This document shows positions 1-8,939 of a stretch of DNA of 64,000 nt, piece after piece. A program made the translations under genes and the position numbers. The notes under the pieces were generated by a model. It had not been told where the DNA came from. It did not search any database and saw only the letters and a list, made by a program, of their open reading frames with translations. Within the stretch, counting starts at the first letter, position 1. The number at the start of each line of letters is the position of its first letter. The stretch is from Ruminiclostridium herbifermentans. Its GTDB lineage: Bacteria; Bacillota; Clostridia; Acetivibrionales; DSM-1351. Location: contig NZ_CP061336.1 in NCBI RefSeq assembly GCF_005473905.2, positions 1,348,501-1,412,500 on the forward strand, given 5' to 3'.

Positions 1-148
1 CAAAAATGTTTTCCCGATACTTACTGAAAGCTTCTATATTGTTTTTATAAAACTCAGCATCTATGATATTAAAGTCTTTATAAAAATTAGATAGAATTTC
101 AAAAGGATTGGTATTATCAGCAGCACTAGTTTTATTTCTAGTATCCAT
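1..148 (-). CDS. Unknown protein, N-terminal part only
   Basis: The reverse strand reads an open frame from an ATG at 148 to the window edge, with no stop in 49 codons. A good ribosome-binding site (GAGGAGG) lies about 13 bases upstream of the ATG. The visible peptide begins MDTRNKTSAADNTNPFEIL and goes on with aromatic and charged residues likely to form a helix. It has no signal peptide or membrane segment. A phasin-like or other small helical protein is conceivable, but I do not recognise the family, and the rest of the gene lies outside the window. Confidence 0.6.
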   Translation of the reverse strand, partial: MDTRNKTSAADNTNPFEILSNFYKDFNIIDAEFYKNNIEAFSKYRENIF

Positions 149-300
149 AAATATTATCCAGCCTCCTCATAACAGTGAATTTATTAAAGAAATGGAATGG
201 ACATGCTCCTTCTTCTTTTTTATAAACTTCACATATACTAACCCAATATAGTGCCTAGATTAAAATGAAATTACTCCATTGCAGAAAAAATCAATACATC

Positions 301-420
301 TTGAAGAATTTCACTACAATAGTAGCGTTTTTACGAGGCGTAATATATTCTCACCGTCTAGAAAACCAAAACAGTACCCGACACTAATAGAAGAGGGGTA
401 CATTTAAGCCTCGTTATATA
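301..420. other. Structured element, copy 1 of 2 (candidate RNA)
   Basis: ACGAGGC at 333-339 pairs with GCCTCGT at 408-414, enclosing about 68 nt. Inside, GTACCC and GGGTAC can form a second stem. The segment aligns with the reverse complement of 36811-36923: both start TTGAAGA, share GCGTTT before the closing stem, ATATTCTC and a CCAAA/TACC block inside, and end GCCTCGTTATAT. The second copy is a gene leader read on the minus strand, which makes the plus strand the matching orientation here. No intact gene follows this copy on the plus strand. The class is not recognised. Confidence 0.45.
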
Positions 421-513
421 TTAAAAAGTTCTTAAACTCAAAATTAGGCAGACCTACAATAACAGTATATGAATAATATACTCAAGTGTTACAATTAGGA
501 AGACAGAGGAAAT

Positions 514-563
514 AAAAAAATGAATGATTAAATTAGCAGATTTGGCTAATCTAATCATTCATT
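514..563 (-). terminator. Intrinsic terminator for the Crp/Fnr gene
   Basis: A 19-bp stem with one mismatch (519-537 with 545-563, 7-nt loop) contains AATGAATGATTA and its complement. Read on the minus strand it is followed by a run of seven T. It lies about 220 bp downstream of the stop of the regulator at 782 and is oriented to end that transcript. Confidence 0.6.
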
Positions 564-690
564 GTGCATAATTTAACTTTAGTATGAAAAGTCCAGATAT
601 ACGTTGGACAATGAGCTGCTATCAATGGATGAATGTGTGAAAGCTACAGAAGCGTTTATGTAAACTCAAAATTAGTAGTAGAAAGAATAA

Positions 691-763
691 GGGACTGCTG
701 CAAATCAAAAATTTATGTATACTGATAACTTTTTGACAAAAACTACGCGAGTGCAGCAACCCC
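691..763. repeat. Repeat family A, short end-only copy
   Basis: This stretch contains CTGCTGCAAATCAA followed by a TATAC segment and closes with GTGCAGCAACC, so the ends are inverted complements. The left end matches the left ends of the copies at 6344 and 57991. The long internal core of the full copies is absent. It lies just past the stop of the regulator at 782 and may help stop transcription. Confidence 0.4.
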
Positions 764-781
764 ATTTTGTGCAACTTCTAT

Positions 782-1471
782 TTAAGTTAAACACTCCTTC
801 AAAGCTTCAATGGACAGAATCTTAAAAGAATTTTGATAGTAGTCGAGAATATTTTCTTCCTTCATTTTTGCAAGTTCGCGACACATAGAGGTTCGGGAGA
901 CATTGAGAAATTCAGCTAGTTCATTTCTATTAGGAGTAATCTGAAAACTCATGCTATTTTTTTCTTTAGCTTCATTTAAAAGGTAAGCTGCAATTTTTTC
1001 TCTCATGCCTTTTAGAGTAAGAAGTTCAATTTTAGTGTTCAGAGTATAATTTTTTTGACCAAGAATAATCATCATATTCTGAATTATCTGAATGTGAAAG
1101 TTGCAGGAATTGCTACAGCTCTTGGTAATTCTCTCATATGGAATAAATAGAATTTTTGAATCTTCTTTAACTCTGATAGTAACAGGAGATATGCGTTTTA
1201 AAGTACAAACAATTCCCTCACCAAAAATCTGAGAAGGGCTTAGAAAAGCCATTATATGACGGTTACCAGCAAGGTTTTCTTTAATAATTTCTGCTTGACC
1301 TGATAAAATTATTCCTATATGATTAATTTCATTTCCTGCGAAGAAAACATATTCATCATTCTTGTAGTTCTTTGTATATGAACCTAGACAGGTTAACAAT
1401 TGCTCCAGATCTTCATTTGCAATGCCCTTAAATAATGTACATTTTGATAATATAGAAGCATAATTCTCCAT
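782..1471 (-). CDS. Crp/Fnr-family transcriptional regulator (HcpR-like)
   Basis: This 229-residue protein has an N-terminal cyclic-nucleotide-type beta-roll (about residues 10-125) and a C-terminal winged helix-turn-helix (about 150-225, including NELAEFLNVSRTSMCRELA). The length is typical of the Crp/Fnr superfamily. The N-terminal four-cysteine iron-sulfur motif of true FNR is not present, although scattered cysteines occur (for example KSCSNSCNF near residue 120). It is divergent from the hybrid cluster protein gene with about 208 bp between starts. In Clostridia and sulfate reducers this arrangement is typical of HcpR, which senses nitrosative stress and activates hcp. The link to hcp is inferred from position. 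The start codon has only a weak ribosome-binding site. Confidence 0.85.
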   Translation of the reverse strand: MENYASILSKCTLFKGIANEDLEQLLTCLGSYTKNYKNDEYVFFAGNEINHIGIILSGQAEIIKENLAGNRHIMAFLSPSQIFGEGIVCTLKRISPVTIRVKEDSKILFIPYERITKSCSNSCNFHIQIIQNMMIILGQKNYTLNTKIELLTLKGMREKIAAYLLNEAKEKNSMSFQITPNRNELAEFLNVSRTSMCRELAKMKEENILDYYQNSFKILSIEALKECLT

Positions 1472-1572
1472 ATTTATAGGCTGTTCCCATTCTACTTAAA
1501 CTTTATTAATGTAAAAATGAGAATCAAGTTCACCTCCAAAAAAATTGTTAATTTGTTCTAATTTTTTATTAT

Positions 1573-1601
1573 TTGTATCTATAGCTACATCATAATATAA
1601 C
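1573..1601 (+). promoter_or_regulatory. Candidate promoter of the hybrid cluster protein gene
   Basis: TTGTAT at 1573-1578 and TATAAC at 1596-1601 are separated by 17 bp, which fits a sigma-A promoter, about 80 bp before the start codon. A second possible -10 (TATACT, 1612-1617) lies close by. The shared intergenic region probably carries the operator of the divergent Crp/Fnr protein, but I could not identify a convincing palindrome. Confidence 0.4.
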
Positions 1602-1679
1602 TTATTCTATTATACTAAGCATATCAAATCAAGCAAAAAAAAAACAACTACAATAAAAATATAAAGGAGATAGGTTATT

Positions 1680-3509
1680 ATGGAAAATAAAATGTTTTGT
1701 TATCAATGTCAAGAAACTGCAGGCTGCACAGGATGTACCAATGTGGGTGTATGTGGAAAGTCACCAGAACTTGCTAAAACTCAGGATTTATTGATTTATG
1801 TTACAAAAGGCTTAAGTGTTGTTACAACTGCACTAAGAAATCAGGGAGAAAGTGTTTCACCAGAAGTAAATCATCACATTACACTAAACCTTTTCACAAC
1901 AATTACAAATGCCAACTTCGATAATGATGTAATTTATCAAAGAGTGCTAGATACTTTAAAAATCAAAGAAACTCTATTGAATAAAGTAACTAATAAGGAA
2001 AGCTTGCATCTAGCGGCATTGTGGAATGGTACTACAAAAGAGGAACTAGATGCAAAAGCTGAAACAGTTGGAGTTCTTGCAACAGGAAATGAAGATGTAC
2101 GAAGCCTTAGAGAACTTATTATATATGGAAATAAAGGCTTGGCAGCTTATATGAAACATGCTAACGAATTAGGTTATGACGACGATGCAATAAATGCATT
2201 TATGCAGAAGGCATTGGCTGCAACTTTAGATGATAGCTTAAGTGCCGATGATTTAGTAGCACTTACATTAGAAACAGGAAAAACTGGTGTGGATGGTATG
2301 GCACTTCTAGATACTGCAAATACTTCAACCTATGGCAATCCTGAAATTACAAAAGTTAATATTGGTGTAGGTAAAAACCCAGGTATCTTAATTTCCGGAC
2401 ATGACTTGAAGGACTTAGAACAGCTGCTTGAACAAACACAGGGCACAGGAGTTGATGTATATACTCATTCAGAAATGCTGCCAGCTCACTACTATCCAAA
2501 ATTCAAGAAGTACAGCAATTTTGTAGGTAACTATGGAAATGCATGGTGGAAGCAAAAAGAAGAGTTTGAAAGCTTTAATGGACCAATTCTTATGACAACA
2601 AACTGTATTGTACCTCCAAAGGAGTCATATAAAGCAAGATTATTTACAACAGGCTCAGCAGGCTTCACTGGATGTACTCATATAGGAAAGGACGAGAGTG
2701 GTCATAAAGATTTCTCTGCATTAATAGAAATGGCGAAAAACTGTCCAACACCTACACAAATAGAAGAAGGAGAAATCATTGGAGGCTTTGCTCATAATCA
2801 GGTTTTAGCATTGGCTGACAAGGTTGTAGATGCAGTAAAATCAGGTGCTATCAAGAAATTCTTTGTAATGGCGGGCTGTGATGGACGTCAAAAGGCTAGA
2901 AACTACTACACTGACTTTGCAAAAGCACTTCCAAAAGATACTGTAATAATGACTGCAGGTTGTGCAAAATATAAGTATAACAAGCTGGAACTTGGAGACA
3001 TTAACGGAATACCAAGAGTACTTGATGCAGGACAATGTAATGATTCATACTCCTTGGCAGTAATAGCACTTAAACTTAAGGAAGTATTTGGACTTGATGA
3101 TATTAATAAGCTGCCTATCGCTTTCAACATTGCATGGTATGAACAAAAGGCTGTTATCGTTCTTCTTTCACTTCTATACTTGGGAGTAAAGAATATTCAC
3201 TTAGGACCAACTTTACCAGCATTCCTTTCACCAAATGTGGCGAAGGTGTTAGTTGATAACTTTGGAATTGGCGGAATAACAAATGTAGAAGATGATATCA
3301 AAATGTTTTTAGGCGGTGAGGAAAAGACTGCTATTACAAAAGATATGATAATTGGCGATATTTTAAAAGCAAATCCTGATAATGCAAAAGTATTAATAGA
3401 AGCAGGAATGCATTGTCTAGGCTGCCCTTCATCACAAGCTGAATCATTAGAAGATGCTTGCAGAGTGCATGGGTTGGATGTTGAGGAACTGCTAAAAAAG
3501 TTAAACTAA
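1680..3509 (+). CDS. hcp: Hybrid cluster protein (hydroxylamine reductase) with C-terminal DUF1858-type domain
   Basis: The protein binds a 4Fe-4S cluster and a hybrid Fe-S-O cluster and acts in the cytoplasm; the family reduces NO or hydroxylamine. The N-terminal cysteine motif ([19 protein letters not shown], then VCGK) is the class with closely spaced cysteines. Later hybrid-cluster ligands are visible around [27 protein letters not shown] and AGQCNDSYS. At 609 residues it is longer than the usual 540-550. The extra C-terminal 55-60 residues form a DUF1858-like redox-disulfide domain with [10 protein letters not shown], which is often found as a separate neighbour of Hcp. An AAGGAG ribosome-binding site lies about 10 bases before the ATG. 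The gene is divergent from the Crp/Fnr regulator. Confidence 0.95.
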   Translation: MENKMFCYQCQETAGCTGCTNVGVCGKSPELAKTQDLLIYVTKGLSVVTTALRNQGESVSPEVNHHITLNLFTTITNANFDNDVIYQRVLDTLKIKETLLNKVTNKESLHLAALWNGTTKEELDAKAETVGVLATGNEDVRSLRELIIYGNKGLAAYMKHANELGYDDDAINAFMQKALAATLDDSLSADDLVALTLETGKTGVDGMALLDTANTSTYGNPEITKVNIGVGKNPGILISGHDLKDLEQLLEQTQGTGVDVYTHSEMLPAHYYPKFKKYSNFVGNYGNAWWKQKEEFESFNGPILMTTNCIVPPKESYKARLFTTGSAGFTGCTHIGKDESGHKDFSALIEMAKNCPTPTQIEEGEIIGGFAHNQVLALADKVVDAVKSGAIKKFFVMAGCDGRQKARNYYTDFAKALPKDTVIMTAGCAKYKYNKLELGDINGIPRVLDAGQCNDSYSLAVIALKLKEVFGLDDINKLPIAFNIAWYEQKAVIVLLSLLYLGVKNIHLGPTLPAFLSPNVAKVLVDNFGIGGITNVEDDIKMFLGGEEKTAITKDMIIGDILKANPDNAKVLIEAGMHCLGCPSSQAESLEDACRVHGLDVEELLKKLN

Positions 3510-3563
3510 GAAACAGACAAATATGAATTGATAATATACTTAAAATAATAAGTATTTTTATGG

Positions 3564-3603
3564 AGACTCTCTAATTAGATTTATACTAAGTGGGGAGTCT
3601 TTC
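3564..3603 (+). terminator. Terminator after hcp
   Basis: AGACTC pairs with GAGTCT around a loop that contains CTAATTAGATT, followed by TTTC. The first part of this terminator recurs at 4084 (see the direct-repeat entry). Confidence 0.6.
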
Positions 3604-4100
3604 ATTTTGAATTAGATGAACATTAAACAAGTAGCCCAATAATTGAGGGGCGTGTCTATAAAATTGGACAAATTGGGACATTTGTTAAAATACCAAATGG
3701 AAATGTGATATCTTATGGACTTGTTTCTTCAGTAAGTAATACACCCTCTAAGTTAGTTGATAATGAATTGAAAATAAATGTTGGGTCAAGATATTTAACT
3801 GTTAATTTAGTTGGGGAAAAGATTGGAAATGCTCAATTTGAAAAGGGAATAGGTCTATATCCAACTATTAATGACGAAGTTCATATTGTACTAGAATTTG
3901 ATCTTGCAGATATATATGGTAAAGAAGATGTAACGTCTATTGAGATAGGAAAGCATTCATCATCTGACAAATTAGATGTTTTTATAGATATTCATAAGTT
4001 AATATTAAGGCATAGTTAATGAGAAGTATATAAATGAATTATATATTACTATAGCGCCATAGACATATTTAAATAGCAAAGATGACTCTCTAATTAGATT
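3566..4100 (+). repeat. Direct repeat bracketing the HerA-type remnant
   Basis: The 17-mer GACTCTCTAATTAGATT occurs at 3566-3582 and again at 4084-4100. In both places it forms the left arm of a hairpin ending in GAGTCTTT. The duplicated terminator brackets a broken foreign gene. This is what an insertion or recombination into the hcp terminator would leave. Confidence 0.55.
3627..4019 (+). pseudogene. Remnant of a HerA/DUF87-type ATPase (N-terminal HAS-barrel only)
   Basis: The frame is open from just after a stop at 3624 to the stop at 4019. It reads IIEGRVYKIGQIGTFVKIP and then SYGLVSSVSN, LTVNLVGEKIG and GIGLYPTINDEVHIV. This resembles the N-terminal barrel of HerA-family ATPases, including those paired with SIR2 in antiphage systems. 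The conserved part begins before any usual start codon; the first in-frame start is GTG at 3705 and has no ribosome-binding site. The frame stops before the Walker A motif, so the ATPase core is missing. The family call is from pattern memory. An unrelated small beta protein is the alternative. Confidence 0.5.
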
Positions 4101-4122
4101 AATTCTAGGTAGAGAGTCTTTT
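4084..4122 (+). terminator. Terminator after the HerA remnant
   Basis: A perfect 9-bp stem, GACTCTCTA (4084-4092) with TAGAGAGTC (4110-4118), is followed by TTTT. It is the partner of the hcp terminator described above. Confidence 0.65.
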
Positions 4123-4335
4123 ATTGCGTAACAAATAATATATGTTCTTTATGCGGACATGACTTTATAATTTTGTAATAGTGCATATACTCTTGAACAG
4201 GATAAAATGCAATTCGATATAAAATTGAGGAAATATCTCAAGAATTTATTGAAATTTAAATATATATTTAGTAATATGGATATAATATATTAAAAATGGA
4301 GAAAAAATCTCAAATTATATCTGGAGGCTAATACT

Positions 4336-5583
4336 TTGTTAAGTCAATTTTTATTTTCAAATTTTAAATCATTCAAAAAAGAGGCTTTTTTGGACTTTAC
4401 AGCTGAATCAATTAAGGATAACCTTGACAGCATAATTATTGATAAAATTGATGGAGAAAAGTTCTTACCAGTTATTGCGATTTATGGACCAAATGGTGGA
4501 GGTAAATCAACTGTCTTAGAAGCTTTAGGCTACTTAAGGGCTTTTGTACTAAAGAAGATAATTATATCGCAAATGTATGAAAATGATTCTACAAATGATG
4601 CAATTATAAAAAAGTTCTCAGATATTGATTTTAAAAATAAATATCATAAATTTGATTCAAAGTGTCAATATACACCTATAGCGTTTGATATTTTGTTTCG
4701 AACAAAAAACAAGCAATATAAATATCAACTTTCTATTTTGCAGAATAAGATTATTAAAGAAAACCTTTATATGCAAATTGTTGGAGAAAAGGACGCATCA
4801 ATTATATTTGAACGTTCGGAAAATGAGTGCGTTTTAGGTGAAGATTTAGAGGGTATAGCAGTTGAAAAAGTTAATAATACTATGCCATTGATTTCACATG
4901 TGGCTATAAACTATGATATTGAGTCAGTTGATGAAGCTGTTTCTTGGTTTATGAATATAAATTTCGTAGATTATGATAACCCTATTAAAGACCGGCAAAT
5001 AATCATTCCAAAGACTAATAAGGATAGATCACTGATGTTTCAAATGTTAAAAAAAATGGATATAAACATTTCAGACTTTCGTATTGAGAAGGATAGTGAT
5101 GGAAATATTGAAAAAATATATACCAAGCATACACTTGAAAATGGAGAAACTTATGAAATTCTTTTTGAAGAAGAGTCAAGTGGAACAAGAAAGCTTTTTA
5201 GCTGTTTAGCTAAGATTTTGGACTGTTTGGATGAAGGAACTTTAATGGTTGCAGATGAATTAGATGCAAAATTACATCCTAAATTGCTTAGATATATTAT
5301 TGAATTGTTTACAGATCCAAAGAGTAATAAAAAAGGAGCACAGCTATTGCTTACCTCTCACGATATTACAACAATGATTCCAGAGGTATTTAGAAGGGAT
5401 GAGATTTGGTTTTGTGCCTTAAACCCTCAAAACGCATCAAAATTATATTCTCTTATTTCATTTAAAAAGGAAAACGGTCAAAAACCTAAAAATGATGAGG
5501 TTTATGGAAAGCAATATCTTGAAGGTCGTTATGGGGCAGACCCATATATAAGAAAAATTTTGGATTGGGGGACAAAAGAATGA
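4336..5583 (+). CDS. AAA-family ATPase of an AbiL/RloA-type defence pair
   Basis: A 415-residue ATPase of the AAA_15/OLD-like type. The Walker A motif is GPNGGGKST at residues 51-59, a signature-like ESSGTRKLFS follows near 285, Walker B is VADELDAKLHP near 305, and LLLTSHD lies near 338. N-terminal LSQFLFSNFKSFKKE is the usual opening of this family. The start is TTG at 4336 with GGAGG about 9 bases upstream. The stop overlaps the next start (ATGA). An ATPase of this kind translationally coupled to an RloB protein matches the two-gene AbiL abortive-infection system (AbiLi/AbiLii) of Lactococcus and the RloA/RloB pairs of restriction loci. The antiphage role is inferred from family and context. 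Confidence 0.8.
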   Translation: MLSQFLFSNFKSFKKEAFLDFTAESIKDNLDSIIIDKIDGEKFLPVIAIYGPNGGGKSTVLEALGYLRAFVLKKIIISQMYENDSTNDAIIKKFSDIDFKNKYHKFDSKCQYTPIAFDILFRTKNKQYKYQLSILQNKIIKENLYMQIVGEKDASIIFERSENECVLGEDLEGIAVEKVNNTMPLISHVAINYDIESVDEAVSWFMNINFVDYDNPIKDRQIIIPKTNKDRSLMFQMLKKMDINISDFRIEKDSDGNIEKIYTKHTLENGETYEILFEEESSGTRKLFSCLAKILDCLDEGTLMVADELDAKLHPKLLRYIIELFTDPKSNKKGAQLLLTSHDITTMIPEVFRRDEIWFCALNPQNASKLYSLISFKKENGQKPKNDEVYGKQYLEGRYGADPYIRKILDWGTKE

Positions 5584-6254
5584 GCCTCAAACCAATAAAG
5601 GCAAGTGAACAAAAGAAAAATCAAGAAAGAATTAATGCAAAAATGCAGAAACGGAAAAAAGAATTGCTTGATGATCCTCCGCCTTACATATACATTGTTA
5701 GCGAAGGGAAAGAGACTGAACCTAACTACATTTCAGGATTGGCAAAAGCAATTAATTCAAAATTTTCGGATTTATCATCAGGAGATAGGATAATTGTCAA
5801 AGGGACAGGAAGAAATACAAGAGGCTTGTTAAAATATGCAAGGAAAGTAGTTGAGAGTGATTTCCCTCAAGCTGCTGTAGTATGGTTAATGTATGATAAA
5901 GATGATTTCCCTCTTGATGATTTTGACAATACACAGTATAGCGCTGAAGACAAAAAAGATAATAGACAATATAGAGTAGCTTGGTCAAATGAATGTATTG
6001 AACTATGGTTTGTCTTGCACTTTCAAGAGTTAGAGGTAAACAATGGACGAGAACATTATCGTAAAATTCTAAGACAAAAATGTGGGTATGAAAAGAATCT
6101 TAAAAACATATATGATTTATTAATGGACAAAACTAATATCGCCATTAAGCGAGCCAGGCGTCAGTATGAATCATATAATGATTTACCTCCATCAAAGAGA
6201 TGCCCAGCTACAAGGGTATATGAACTGGTGGAGGAATTGCAGAAATATCTTTAA
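5580..6254 (+). CDS. RloB-domain protein (AbiLii-like, TOPRIM-type)
   Basis: The 224-residue protein starts at the ATG at 5580, which overlaps the upstream stop as ATGA; the GGGGGA just before it is the likely ribosome-binding site. After a basic helical N-terminus come YIYIVSEGKETEPNY (about 36-50, acidic residues E42 and E47), VVWLMYDKDDF (D106, D108, D109) and NECIELWFVLHF. These acidic motifs in this order are those of RloB/AbiLii proteins, regarded as TOPRIM-like nucleases. The tight coupling to the ATPase implies one complex. It is probably the effector, since the ATPase carries the nucleotide-sensing motifs; that division of labour is inferred. Confidence 0.8.
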   Translation: MSLKPIKASEQKKNQERINAKMQKRKKELLDDPPPYIYIVSEGKETEPNYISGLAKAINSKFSDLSSGDRIIVKGTGRNTRGLLKYARKVVESDFPQAAVVWLMYDKDDFPLDDFDNTQYSAEDKKDNRQYRVAWSNECIELWFVLHFQELEVNNGREHYRKILRQKCGYEKNLKNIYDLLMDKTNIAIKRARRQYESYNDLPPSKRCPATRVYELVEELQKYL

Positions 6255-6343
6255 GAATATGATTGAACTTTGAGTTAAAACCACAAAAAAATACCATAAA
6301 ATATAAATGAACTTTGAATTATAACTACCAATAAATAACAAAT

Positions 6344-6460
6344 GGTTGCTGCAAATCAATTTCTATATACCGCTGACATATTGCTAGAAATAGCAATTGA
6401 ACACTATTTAAGCAAGCCGTTAGCTTGTAGATATAGAGTATTTCTTGCTTTGCAACAACC
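6344..6460. repeat. Repeat family A, deleted copy; likely bidirectional terminator
   Basis: Starts GGTTGCTGCAAATCAA and ends TTGCTTTGCAACAACC, so the ends are nearly perfect inverted repeats. The inner CGCTGACATA and ACTATTTAAGCA blocks match the flanks of the full copies at 57991 and 62629, while the core of about 240 bp is missing. It sits between two convergent genes (ends 6254 and 6478) and could terminate both. Confidence 0.5.
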
Positions 6461-6477
6461 TTTTAATGATATTCTAT

Positions 6478-7884
6478 CTATTTCACTTCAATTGATTCAT
6501 AAACACTATTGTTTTTAACAACAACATACTTTGATTCTGTAACTAGCTTATCAATATATAAGTCAGCCGCATTATTTATGAGTTGTGTGCGGATAGATTC
6601 CTTTACATCTTCAAAAGTGCTTCTTTTTACAAATTTCATAATATGATATCCATAAGAGGTTTTTATAATACCGGTATCGCCTTCTTTAGCTTGGAAAGAC
6701 CAATCCTCAAATTCCTTTACCATTTCACCTCTGCCAAAGGTATATTCTCCGCCAGTATTCTTAGAACCTGGATCTTCTGAATACTCCTTTGCAAGAGAAG
6801 CAAAATCTTCTCCAGCATTTACCTTGTGTAAAATATCTTCAGCCTTTTTCTTAATTGTTTCGTGTTCTTCAGCACTTTTACTTGAATCAGCCATAAATAA
6901 AATATGCTTTACAGTAACCTTATCATAGCCTGCTTTATTACTTTCATAGGCCTTTAAAATCTCATCATCTGATATTGGAAGATTACGTAATTCTGCCTGT
7001 AAATTTTTGTTGGCCAATTCATAATCCTTTAAGAATTGAGAGTACTCTGCTAAGCTAACACCATAAAATTCCTTTAAGCTTTTCTCTGAGGCTTCTTTAC
7101 TGCCCTCCTGCATAATAATTTGTTCTATTGAGTTATCAATTTTTGAAAGTTCCTCAGAAGTTAAAACAGTATTATTTGCTTTAGCTCTTGCTAAAAAGAT
7201 TGCATGCTCTTTTGAATAATCAAGAGCCATTTCTTTAGCTAAGGTTGCAGCTGTTTTATTGTTTATCACTGTATCCCATATATTTTCTTCTATGGTTAGT
7301 GTTCCTGCATACTGAGCCATATAATTTTTTAGATAGTTTTTAGCGTTGCTTAAGTAAATATAAAATTCAGCTTTATTAATTTTCTCACTGCCAAAACTAG
7401 CTACATAATCAGTAGGTGAGCCTATAGAAATTGACTTAGTAGTGCCTTCCCAGTTTACGCATAAACCAAGATTTTCTGAAACAAATTTTAAAGGTACCAT
7501 AGTTCTTCCGTTAATCTCTTTTGGTGCTATAGTTGTTGTTACTTTTTTACCATTTACAACAGCCGATGTGTTATTAAGCCATAACTCAACTTTATTTTTA
7601 TTGTATGTAATAGTTACTTTTTTACTTTTGCTGTCCCAGCTGACTTGTCCGCCAAAGGCTTCAATTATTGCACGTATGGGGACTAAAGTAGTGTTATTAA
7701 CCAATACAGGAGTAACTTTAGTATCTGTGTCAATAGCTGTTTCAATTCCGCTAACCAACATATTTGGCTTACCAATGTTAAGTAAAATTACCTCATCACT
7801 TTTGACTGCAGCATAGGAAGAAATTACAGAACCTCCTGCTAACAAAATTGCTAAGCCCATTGCTATCAAGGATTTGTTTTTCAT
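6478..7884 (-). CDS. Exported parvulin-type prolyl isomerase with copper-amine-oxidase-like N-terminal domain
   Basis: The start at 7884 (MKNKSLIAMGLAILLAGG) is preferred over an upstream frame start because GGAGGAGG lies 6-8 bases before it. The 468-residue product opens with a signal peptide ending near SYAAV. Next comes a stalk domain of the copper amine oxidase N-terminal type (LVPIRAIIEAFGG near 65 and MVPLKFVSENLG near 125), a helical SurA/PrsA-like chaperone region, and a parvulin rotamase domain near residues 320-420 (VKHILFMAD, FASLAKEYSEDPGSK, GGEYTFGRG, YGYHIMKFV). It probably folds secreted or surface proteins. There is no lipobox, so it differs from classical PrsA lipoproteins. 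It is transcribed alone. Confidence 0.85.
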   Translation of the reverse strand: MKNKSLIAMGLAILLAGGSVISSYAAVKSDEVILLNIGKPNMLVSGIETAIDTDTKVTPVLVNNTTLVPIRAIIEAFGGQVSWDSKSKKVTITYNKNKVELWLNNTSAVVNGKKVTTTIAPKEINGRTMVPLKFVSENLGLCVNWEGTTKSISIGSPTDYVASFGSEKINKAEFYIYLSNAKNYLKNYMAQYAGTLTIEENIWDTVINNKTAATLAKEMALDYSKEHAIFLARAKANNTVLTSEELSKIDNSIEQIIMQEGSKEASEKSLKEFYGVSLAEYSQFLKDYELANKNLQAELRNLPISDDEILKAYESNKAGYDKVTVKHILFMADSSKSAEEHETIKKKAEDILHKVNAGEDFASLAKEYSEDPGSKNTGGEYTFGRGEMVKEFEDWSFQAKEGDTGIIKTSYGYHIMKFVKRSTFEDVKESIRTQLINNAADLYIDKLVTESKYVVVKNNSVYESIEVK

Positions 7885-8587
7885 TTTAGCCTCCTCCAAA
7901 AAAAATAGTAATATCCTGATTGCTTCAACATTCCCGCATGAAATGCTTGTCACTGTTCAAACGTATAAAAGGCTTGCTGTTGAAATAATCAGAAACTATA
8001 GCTGGCGTTTACATGGTGAATTTTAGCCACAAAAAACATAAGCTTTTACCAACTAATTCTTAATTGTTTAGCTTTTCATTTGCAATGCTATAATACATGC
8101 AATTTTCAACTTAAAAAGCTGATTATTTACTTTAAAACAGAATATTTACAATTCGATTATATACTATTTAATATATAATCTCCACGATTTTTAGAAATAA
8201 TTTCTGTTATATCCTGTATATATAAAAAGAATAAGTGTCGTAAATGCTTATATTTTAGGGAATGTTGCTAATCGTGTAGGTTGCTAAGTGTGTGAAATGG
8301 ACAACAATGATTATGTTGGTGCATAAAAGTGGAAACACAAGAGTATTAATTAAATGAATTATTTTGGAATTATATTATAAGATTTAATATTAATTATAGA
8401 CAAAGTAAATTGTAAAAGCATAATACATAATGGCTAAACTAAATTTGAAAGGAGAAATATAAGCATAAGAAAATATATTGAAAAATGGTTTAGAGAAATT
8501 TATAATTGCATATATATTGATAACAAAAATATATTGTTTAGTTATATACGAATTTAAATGGTTGTGTTAATTATTTTATAAACCTTG
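7885..8587. other. Long AT-rich intergenic region
   Basis: No convincing gene. At 8451-8459 there is a strong ribosome-binding sequence (AAAGGAG) followed by a frame of about 30 codons (IRKYIEKWFREIYN and on) that has no ATG, GTG or TTG start; it looks like the decayed front of a gene. The stretch before it holds only AT-rich sequence, with candidate promoter elements for the minus-strand foldase gene that I could not place precisely. Confidence 0.4.
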
Positions 8588-8878
8588 CAGAGTAAATTAT
8601 AGTACTATTTACTGGTACTTCCGCACTAACTTAGATAAATGGGCTACTCCCAAGATATTTGTTGAATTTGTATTGGTTCATCATATTTAATTATACCGTT
8701 GCTCACGTTCAGCATCCATGCTTCATTGTTTCGCTAAAACTTACATCGTGTAGGTTTTACGGTAGAATTAACTATTCTTCACCAACATATTCAAACAAAT
8801 ATCTTTAACCAAGTACCCCATTTATCTAAGTTGTACTCGCGTACCAGTATAAGCAAAGTAGTTTATCTGCAAACTCTG
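8588..8878. repeat. Repeat family B, full copy with long terminal inverted repeats
   Basis: The left part (GCAGAGTAAA, then ACTGGTAC, ACTTAGATAAATGGG and AAGATATTTGTTGAAT, ending about 8667) is the inverted complement of the right part (AAACAAATATCTT, CCCCATTTATCTAAGT, GTACCAGT, up to about 8878). The inverted repeats are therefore about 80 bp each. The interior holds a small hairpin (AAAACTTACA with TGTAGGTTTT). Related copies lie at 22932-23150 and 37055-37160, and a probable core at 39841-39930. The element carries no gene. It looks like a miniature transposable element or a folded RNA. Confidence 0.65.
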
Positions 8879-8939
8879 TTCATAATAATTAGCACAACGC
8901 GTGTATTTAAAAAGTCAAACAGAATTATTTAGGAGATAT

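Noticed and set aside
589-663. Short plus-strand frame reading KSRYTLDNELLSMDECVKA and on
   Set aside because: No start codon, no ribosome-binding site and only 24 codons; it may be the end of a decayed gene but cannot be supported.
8451-8557. Ribosome-binding site followed by a 30-codon frame without a start codon
   Set aside because: The only available first codon is ATA; probably a degraded gene start.
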